NCBI RefSeq assembly: GCF_020866905.1
Contig: NZ_JAIVCC010000005.1
Coordinates: forward strand, 794,088-858,087
Reading direction: 5' to 3'
DNA length: 64,000 bases
Source: Salinimicrobium sediminilitoris
GTDB taxonomy: Bacteria > Bacteroidota > Bacteroidia > Flavobacteriales > Flavobacteriaceae
Shown here: positions 58,805-64,000 of the stretch, one piece after another
Position numbering within the stretch: the first letter of the stretch is position 1
Layout of the letters: each line of letters opens with the position of its first letter
The notes under the pieces: generated by a model
Database searches by the model: none
The model's input: the letters and a program-made list of their open reading frames with translations, nothing else
What the model was told of the DNA's origin: nothing
Made by a program: the position numbers and the translations under genes

Positions 58805-58839
58805 AAGTCTTAAGTCTTGACTCCTGGCTCTTGGTTCCA
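58805..58839 (-). repeat. Degenerate heptamer array E
   Basis: Five plus-strand units AAGTCTT, AAGTCTT, GACTCCT, GGCTCTT, GGTTCCA, ending 24 bases from the stop of the nucleoside transporter gene. Near-identical in gene sense to array B after folK-dNK. Confidence 0.7.
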
Positions 58840-58862
58840 TCTTTAGGACATTTAAATATAAA

Positions 58863-60575
58863 TTAACCAATGATCATCCCCGCAATAGTAGCCGAAAGTA
58901 AAGATGCGATAGTACCTCCAATAAGAGCTTTCATTCCAAACTCTGATAAGTTCTTTCGCTGGCCGGGCGCCAGGGAACCTATTCCGCCAATCTGGATTCC
59001 AATAGAGGCAAAATTAGCAAAACCACATAGCATATATGTAGCCATGATAATTGATTTTTCATAGGTAAGGCTTAGGGCGTTCACAGGGTTTTTTAATTCT
59101 GCTAACTGTATGTAACCAACAAATTCGCTGGCTGCCAATTTGATTCCAAGAAGCTGTCCCATGAGCATCATATCTTCTGTAGCCACTCCTATGAGCCACA
59201 TAAGAGGTGCGAATACCAAGCCCAGCAAAGATTCGAGAGACAGCCTTGCATAAGGTGTATTTTCAGCCATTACAGCGTTGAGGGTCGTAAGATCTCCAAA
59301 CCAGCCCAAAACATAGTTGATAAGGGCAATAAATGCGATAAACACAAGCAGCATAGCAGCAACATTGGCTGCAAGTTTTAAACCTTCGGTAGTACCGTTA
59401 GCGATGGCATCAAGAAGATTGGATCCAATTTTTTCTGATGAAACCTCAACATTGGTATCGATCTCCTGCTGCTGCGGATAGAGGATCTTGGAAACCACGA
59501 TCGCTCCCGGTGCTGCCATTACCGAAGCTGCAAGCAGGTGCTTTGCAAATTCAAGTCTTAAGGCGGGATCATCCCCACCCAAAAATCCAATATAAGCAGC
59601 GAGTACTCCTCCTGCTACAGTGGCCATTCCACCAATCATTACCAACAGGATCTCAGATCGTGTCATTCTTTCAAGATAGGCTTTGATCATAAGTGGTGCC
59701 TCTGTTTGGCCCAGAAATATATTCCCTGCCACACTTAAGCTTTCGGGGCCAGAGATGCCCATAAGTTTGGTGAGCACCCATGCCATTCCTTTTACAATGA
59801 CCTGAATTACTCCAAGATAGAAAAGTACCGAAGTAAGTGCCGAGAAGAAGATAATTGTAGGTAACACCTGGAACAAAAAGATAAAGCCGTAGCTCTCAAC
59901 ACTCATAAGTCCTCCCAGCAGGAATTCGCTTCCTGCAGCAGTAAAGTCAAGAATAAGAACGAAAATACCTCCAACAAATTCAAAAATGTTCTGTATAAAT
60001 TCAACTTTTAGCACCCCTATGGCCAGTAATAACTGGGCTGTCAACCCTACCAGAATCGTTTTCCAGTTGATCGCTTTGCGGTTGCTGCTGAATAGAAATG
60101 CAATCAAAATAAGAGATACCATTCCCAGTGCACCTCTCCAGAAGCTTGTAAAAGTAAAACCTTGATTGGGGATGACGGTTTTTGCCGTTTCTACCGGCAG
60201 TACTTCTCCAACGGTTTGGGGGATTTCTTTTAAGGAATAAGTGACGTTCCTGGCAGAAAGAACCAGCGTAGAGTCGGTTAAAGTTTCGACTCTGAAATTT
60301 TGTATACTATCCCCGGGGTTATTGAAAAAAAGAACCAGGACATTATCTTGATAGACGTAATTCCCGGTTGCATTGGGAACTTCTTCATTGGTAAGGGCGA
60401 ATTCAAAGTCGCCGTTATCAAGTTTCAAGAAGTCATTCCCGGGAGAGATCTCAAAAATGGCATTTTGGGCACTGTCTTCAACAGCTTCAAAATCCCAGGT
60501 TTTAGAAATAGATTGGGCAAAAAGGGAGGATATTCCGAAGAAGATCAGAAACAGGCAGCACCAAATTTTGTTCAT
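58863..60575 (-). CDS. Concentrative nucleoside transporter with exported N-terminal domain
   Basis: A 570-residue Na+ or H+-coupled nucleoside permease. Residues about 1-21 are a signal peptide (ending LFAQ), about 22-120 form a beta-rich, lipocalin-like domain with motifs such as KTWDF and DSTLVLSAR, then the CNT core begins with a membrane segment near 145. The CNT core has SGPESLSVAGNIFLGQTEAPLMIKAYLERMTRSEI and the C-terminal FANFASIGIQIGGIGSLAP. CNT proteins normally have only a short N-terminus, so the extra exported domain is unusual. It lies 11 bases after the nuclease gene, in one transcript. Confidence 0.93.
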   Translation of the reverse strand: MNKIWCCLFLIFFGISSLFAQSISKTWDFEAVEDSAQNAIFEISPGNDFLKLDNGDFEFALTNEEVPNATGNYVYQDNVLVLFFNNPGDSIQNFRVETLTDSTLVLSARNVTYSLKEIPQTVGEVLPVETAKTVIPNQGFTFTSFWRGALGMVSLILIAFLFSSNRKAINWKTILVGLTAQLLLAIGVLKVEFIQNIFEFVGGIFVLILDFTAAGSEFLLGGLMSVESYGFIFLFQVLPTIIFFSALTSVLFYLGVIQVIVKGMAWVLTKLMGISGPESLSVAGNIFLGQTEAPLMIKAYLERMTRSEILLVMIGGMATVAGGVLAAYIGFLGGDDPALRLEFAKHLLAASVMAAPGAIVVSKILYPQQQEIDTNVEVSSEKIGSNLLDAIANGTTEGLKLAANVAAMLLVFIAFIALINYVLGWFGDLTTLNAVMAENTPYARLSLESLLGLVFAPLMWLIGVATEDMMLMGQLLGIKLAASEFVGYIQLAELKNPVNALSLTYEKSIIMATYMLCGFANFASIGIQIGGIGSLAPGQRKNLSEFGMKALIGGTIASLLSATIAGMIIG

Positions 60576-60586
60576 AAAGGGGGGAG

Positions 60587-61210
60587 TTATTTTCGCTTGG
60601 AGATCTCATCTCGTATGCGGGCCGCTTTTTCATAATCTTCATTTTTTACGGCCTGATCTAACATGTTATTCAGTTCGTTAAGGGAAAGTTTTTTATAATT
60701 CTGTTGGTCAGGTTTTATCTCCACTTCTTTAGAAAATAGTTCATCTACGATGATATCTTCTTTCTTCTGTTCTTCTTCTGCCTCTTTGCTGGCATCTCCT
60801 TTTAGGTAAATACCGGCCTTGTCTAAAATGTTTTTATAGGTAAAAATGGGTGCCTGGAACCTCAGGGCAAGAGCAATGGCATCACTGGTCCTGGCATCAA
60901 TGATCTCTTCTATCTTATCGCGCTCACAAATTAGACTGGAGTAGAAAACTCCATCTACCAGCTTGTGAATGATCACCTGTTTTACCACGATCTCAAATCT
61001 GTCGGCAAAATTCTTAAAAAGGTCATGGGTAAGCGGGCGGGGAGGTTTGATCTCTTTTTCTAGAGCAATAGCAATAGATTGGGCTTCAAAGGCTCCAATG
61101 ACTATGGGTAATTTTCGTTCTCCTTCTACCTCGCTCAGGATTAGAGCATAAGCCCCGTTCTGTGTCTGGCTGTAAGAAATTCCTTTTATATTAAGGCGCA
61201 CTAAGCTCAT
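60587..61210 (-). CDS. Bifunctional nuclease family protein (DUF151) with UVR motif
   Basis: A 207-residue protein. The DUF151/BFN domain is residues about 1-135 (NGAYALILSEVEGERKLPIVIGAFEAQSIAIALE, TDGVFYSSLICERDK, and ARTSDAIALALRFQAPIF). A C-terminal UVR-like motif follows (ELNNMLDQAVKNEDYEKAARIRDEISK, about 180-206). Between them is a charged linker. Plant and bacterial members are linked to nuclease activity, but only the fold can be claimed here. It leads the two-gene transcript with the nucleoside transporter, which suggests nucleic acid or nucleoside salvage. Confidence 0.93.
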   Translation of the reverse strand: MSLVRLNIKGISYSQTQNGAYALILSEVEGERKLPIVIGAFEAQSIAIALEKEIKPPRPLTHDLFKNFADRFEIVVKQVIIHKLVDGVFYSSLICERDKIEEIIDARTSDAIALALRFQAPIFTYKNILDKAGIYLKGDASKEAEEEQKKEDIIVDELFSKEVEIKPDQQNYKKLSLNELNNMLDQAVKNEDYEKAARIRDEISKRK

Positions 61211-61223
61211 ACTTCAAAAATAC

Positions 61224-61266
61224 AAAAAAAGCTGTCTAAACGGGCAAAAAACCTAATTTAGACAGC
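61224..61266 (-). terminator. Terminator of the etfBA transcript
   Basis: Ten-base arms GCTGTCTAAA (61231-61240) and TTTAGACAGC (61257-61266), then T7 on the minus strand. Confidence 0.85.
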
Positions 61267-61293
61267 CCTCTTAAAGGCTCGCAAGTTAAAAAA

Positions 61294-62262
61294 TTATGAG
61301 TTACCAGCCTTAAATTCCTTTAATTTTTCGGTGAGCTTTGGTACAATTTCAAAGGCGTCTCCCACCACCCCGTAATCGGCTGCTTTGAAAAAAGGAGCTT
61401 CGGGGTCATTATTGATCACCACCTTTGTTTTTGAAGCGCTTACCCCGGCAAGATGCTGTATTGCACCCGAGATTCCCACTGCTATATAGAGATTTGCGGC
61501 AACGGGCTTTCCTGTTTGACCTACGTGCTCACTGTGTGGTCTCCAGCCCATGTCGCTCACTGGTTTGGAACATGCTGTTGCTGCCCCAAGAGTATCTGCA
61601 AGTTCTTCGAGCATTCCCCAGTTTTCCGGTCCTTTCATTCCTCTTCCGCCAGAAACTACGATCTCGGCATCGGCAATGGTCACCTTATCGGCTGCCTTGT
61701 CCACAGAAACTACGTTTACTGAGAAATCTCCTTCAGCAAGAGAAGGGGAGAAATCTTCTTCTTTAGTCTCTGTTGCGCTTTCTTTAAGACCAAAGGCATT
61801 TTTGGAAAGGCCTATGATCTTCACATCTGTAGAAAGTTCTGTGAAGTTAAAAGCCTTATTGGTAAAAGCTGTTCTTTTTACCTGAAGGGGCTCGGTGCCT
61901 TCGGGCAGGGCAACCACATTGGAGGCGTAACCTGCATCCAGTTGTACCGCCAATAGCGGAGCTAAATATTTTGCATTAGCACTCTGGCTAAGGACAATTA
62001 CTTTTGCTCCTTCTTTTTCGACTGCCTGTTTTATGGCATCGGCATAAGCTTTGGCATTGAATTTTTGAAGTTTATCATCATTTATCTTAAGTACCTTGCT
62101 TACTCCGTATTGCCCAAGGTCCCCTGCGCCCTGTGCGTTAAAGGAAACGGCAGTGACATCTGTTCCCAACATGTCGGCAACACCTTTTGCATAAGAGGCC
62201 ACTTCGAGTGCGGTCTTTTTAAATTTTCCTTCTTCTGATTCTGTATATACTAAAACTGACAT
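61294..62262 (-). CDS. etfA: Electron transfer flavoprotein subunit alpha
   Basis: EtfA carries the FAD that passes electrons from acyl-CoA dehydrogenases. The 322-residue protein has the N-terminal domain and the C-terminal FAD domain with SGGRGMKGPENWGMLEELADTLGAATACSKPVSDMGW, GQTGKPVAANLYIAVGISGAIQHLAG and INNDPEAPFFKAADYGVVGD. It follows etfB on the same strand with 73 bases between, which contain a heptamer array and a small hairpin. Confidence 0.97.
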   Translation of the reverse strand: MSVLVYTESEEGKFKKTALEVASYAKGVADMLGTDVTAVSFNAQGAGDLGQYGVSKVLKINDDKLQKFNAKAYADAIKQAVEKEGAKVIVLSQSANAKYLAPLLAVQLDAGYASNVVALPEGTEPLQVKRTAFTNKAFNFTELSTDVKIIGLSKNAFGLKESATETKEEDFSPSLAEGDFSVNVVSVDKAADKVTIADAEIVVSGGRGMKGPENWGMLEELADTLGAATACSKPVSDMGWRPHSEHVGQTGKPVAANLYIAVGISGAIQHLAGVSASKTKVVINNDPEAPFFKAADYGVVGDAFEIVPKLTEKLKEFKAGNS

Positions 62263-62283
62263 ATCTTTTTATGGTATATTTTT

Positions 62284-62326
62284 TATTGAATATTGAATAG
62301 TTAAAAATGGAGTCTGGATTCCAGAC
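62284..62326 (-). repeat. Heptamer array F and hairpin between etfB and etfA
   Basis: Plus-strand units TATTGAA, TATTGAA and TAGTTAA (62284-62304), which in etfB sense read as TTCAATA-like units, as in array A. Nearer the etfB stop, GTCTGGATTCCAGAC (62312-62326) forms a 7-bp hairpin with a one-base loop, which may stabilise the etfB message. Confidence 0.55.
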
Positions 62327-62335
62327 ACTTCATCT

Positions 62336-63082
62336 TTAAATCACCTTCGCCTCATTGTGAAGCAAATTCACCAACTCATCCAGGTTATCGGGATCGATAA
62401 GTTTAATATCTCCTTTTGGCTGTGGCTTTTCAAATTTCACAGCTTCAGAATGTGTTCCTGCTTCTACCGGTTCCACTACATTAAGTGGCTTCTTACGGGC
62501 CTGCATTATTCCCCGCATATTAGGAATACGAAGATCACTCTCCTGTACAATTCCTTTTTGTGTTCCAATAACTAAAGGGAGGCTTGTCTTAAGCGTTTCT
62601 TTTCCTCCATCGATTTCGCGAATTGCCGTGGCTTCATTTCCTTCCACTTCCAATCCAATACAGGTATTTATGAAATTAGCTCCAATTAGACCTGCAACCA
62701 TTCCGGGAACCATCCCGCCGTTATAGTCAATAGATTCACGGCCGGCAATAATAAGGTCATAACCCCCGTCCTGTGCTACTTTGGCAATTTGTTTTGCAAC
62801 ATATACCCCATCTGTAGCCGGTGTATTTACGCGTATAGCGCTATCGGCTCCAATAGCCAGAGCTTTTCTTAAGGTAGGCTCGGTCTCTGTACCACCTACA
62901 TTTACCACATCTACTGTTGCGCCTTGTTTTTCTTTGAACCACATTGCCCTGGTAAGACCAAATTCGTCATTTGGATTTATCACGAACTGTACCCCGGCAG
63001 TGTCGAATTTTGTGTCACCTTCAGAAAAATTAATCTTGGAGGTAGTATCAGGAACGTGACTAATACACACTAATATTTTCAT
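62336..63082 (-). CDS. etfB: Electron transfer flavoprotein subunit beta
   Basis: The 248-residue EtfB binds AMP and pairs with EtfA. It shows the family N terminus MKILVCISHVPDTTSKINFS, VINPNDEFGLTRAMWFKE, the DLIIAGRESIDYNGGMVPGMVAGLIG loop and a C-terminal KPQPKGDIKLIDPDN tail. It is the first gene of the etfBA transcript, divergent from pdhB, with a 165-base promoter region in between. Confidence 0.97.
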   Translation of the reverse strand: MKILVCISHVPDTTSKINFSEGDTKFDTAGVQFVINPNDEFGLTRAMWFKEKQGATVDVVNVGGTETEPTLRKALAIGADSAIRVNTPATDGVYVAKQIAKVAQDGGYDLIIAGRESIDYNGGMVPGMVAGLIGANFINTCIGLEVEGNEATAIREIDGGKETLKTSLPLVIGTQKGIVQESDLRIPNMRGIMQARKKPLNVVEPVEAGTHSEAVKFEKPQPKGDIKLIDPDNLDELVNLLHNEAKVI

Positions 63083-63209
63083 ATATCTCAGTATTTTTTA
63101 AATAAAATTTATAATTGGTTTACGAAGATACATAAAAACTGAGGAAAAATACTGTGCGTGCATAAGAAATTTTTGTTCTGAAGTAGGCGATAATCCTTAT
63201 TTGAATTAC

Positions 63210-63217
63210 TATTTTTG
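63210..63217 (+). promoter_or_regulatory. Possible -7 box of pdhB
   Basis: TATTTTTG fits TAnnTTTG, 31 bases before the ATG. No well-placed -33 TTTG was seen, so this is weak. Confidence 0.35.
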
Positions 63218-63247
63218 TGGTTCGAAATTTTTAATCAAATACGTGTA

Positions 63248-64000
63248 ATGAAGACAATCCAGTTCAGGGAAGCAATAGCCCAGGCCATGAGTGAAGAGAT
63301 GCGCAGGGATGAAACTGTGTACCTTATGGGGGAAGAGGTTGCTGAATATAACGGAGCTTATAAGGCATCAAAAGGGATGCTGGATGAATTTGGTCCCGAT
63401 CGTGTGATCGACACACCCATTTCAGAATTAGGTTTTTCAGGAATAGGGGTTGGTAGCGCCATGAACGGCAACCGCCCTATCATAGAATTCATGACCTTTA
63501 ACTTTTCCCTGGTGGGAATTGACCAGATCATAAATAATGCTGCCAAGATGCGCCAAATGAGCGGCGGGCAATTTAATATTCCTATTGTATTTCGTGGTCC
63601 AACAGCATCTGCGGGACAATTGGGTGCTACCCACTCCCAGGCTTTTGAAAGCTGGTATGCAAATACTCCGGGACTTAAAGTTATTGTTCCTTCTAATCCT
63701 TATGACGCAAAAGGGCTTTTAAAAGCTGCTATTCGCGATGATGATCCTGTGATCTTCATGGAGTCTGAACAAATGTACGGCGACAAAGGTGAAGTGCCCG
63801 AAGAAGAATATGTTTTGCCAATTGGTAAAGCCGATATTAAAAGAGAAGGTAGCGATGTTACTATTGTTTCTTTTGGTAAGATCATCAAGATATGTTACAA
63901 GGCTGCTGAAGAATTGGAAAAAGAAGGTATCTCCTGTGAGATCATCGACCTGCGTACTATTCGCCCGATGGATCACGAGGCTATCTTGGAATCTGTAAAA
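63248..64000 (+). CDS. pdhB: Pyruvate dehydrogenase E1 component subunit beta, 3' truncated by window edge
   Basis: The frame is open to the window end (251 codons visible of an expected ~325). The start [44 protein letters not shown] is canonical for the E1-beta subunit; other features are the GEEV thiamine-activating glutamate region, [22 protein letters not shown], and [23 protein letters not shown]1 decarboxylates pyruvate and passes the acetyl group to E2. The subunit alpha gene is not upstream; E2 may follow beyond the window. Confidence 0.96.
   Translation, partial: MKTIQFREAIAQAMSEEMRRDETVYLMGEEVAEYNGAYKASKGMLDEFGPDRVIDTPISELGFSGIGVGSAMNGNRPIIEFMTFNFSLVGIDQIINNAAKMRQMSGGQFNIPIVFRGPTASAGQLGATHSQAFESWYANTPGLKVIVPSNPYDAKGLLKAAIRDDDPVIFMESEQMYGDKGEVPEEEYVLPIGKADIKREGSDVTIVSFGKIIKICYKAAEELEKEGISCEIIDLRTIRPMDHEAILESVK

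Overview
The window is a 64 kb stretch of chromosome that looks like a Bacteroidota genome, family Flavobacteriaceae (a marine Gramella/Zunongwangia/Salegentibacter-like organism is my guess; the genus is not proven by anything here). The basis is the gene content (DUF4230, GSCFA, DUF5522, GH3-like, AsmA-like, ammonia-dependent AsnA, long urocanase, aromatic amino acid hydroxylase with a long C-terminal extension), the near absence of Shine-Dalgarno signals, and several promoters of the Bacteroidota type (TTTG, 17-20 bases, TAnnTTTG). No prophage, insertion sequence or CRISPR array is visible.

Layout. 1-9 kb: end of a dicarboxylate/amino-acid symporter, small envelope proteins, a gamma-carbonic anhydrase, a His-heptad lipoprotein, then the ribosome-assembly GTPases era and der. 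7-10 kb: a tight minus-strand operon M23 peptidase - MerR - LemA - TPM - TPM. 10-25 kb: alaS, GSCFA, DUF4230, aromatic amino acid hydroxylase, a DUF5522-hutU-DUF4136 group, a mini zinc-metalloprotease candidate, a disulfide oxidoreductase, then an ACC-deaminase-like enzyme, glucosaminidase and hemL. 25-37 kb: GH3-like protein, DUF2797, AsmA-like protein, a folK-deoxynucleoside kinase fusion, a TrmH-type methyltransferase, mutS, and a tRNA-Gly/tRNA-Leu transcript preceded by a broken tRNA-Gly copy. 37-44 kb: an arsenic operon (arsR, metallophosphoesterase, acr3) and a multi-PAS histidine kinase with its response regulator. 44-54 kb: two acidic lipoproteins, kdtA, a sugar aminotransferase, an amidohydrolase, fabD, and the folA group. 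53-64 kb: asnA, egtD-DUF427, three TonB-like periplasmic proteins, thyA, a nucleoside transporter, a bifunctional nuclease, etfBA and the start of pdhB.

The most interesting signals are mainly outside the ordinary genes. (1) The region upstream of asnA holds two consecutive units, each an asparagine-codon-rich short reading frame followed by an intrinsic terminator. This looks like tandem transcription attenuation by Asn-tRNA supply. (2) Six short arrays of degenerate 7-base repeats sit just after stop codons, and the two best matched ones lie in the same orientation relative to the gene they follow. (3) A lipoprotein has histidines spaced exactly seven residues apart in three runs. (4) A tRNA-Gly relic has its D-loop replaced by a perfect 20-base palindrome. 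(5) At four convergent gene pairs the two stop codons are fused into TTAA or TAATTA.

Pathway links: folK, folA and thyA cover folate/thymidylate synthesis; alaS, asnA and the tRNAs serve translation; hutU and the aromatic hydroxylase serve amino acid catabolism; etfAB and pdhB serve central energy metabolism; kdtA and fabD serve the outer membrane and lipids.
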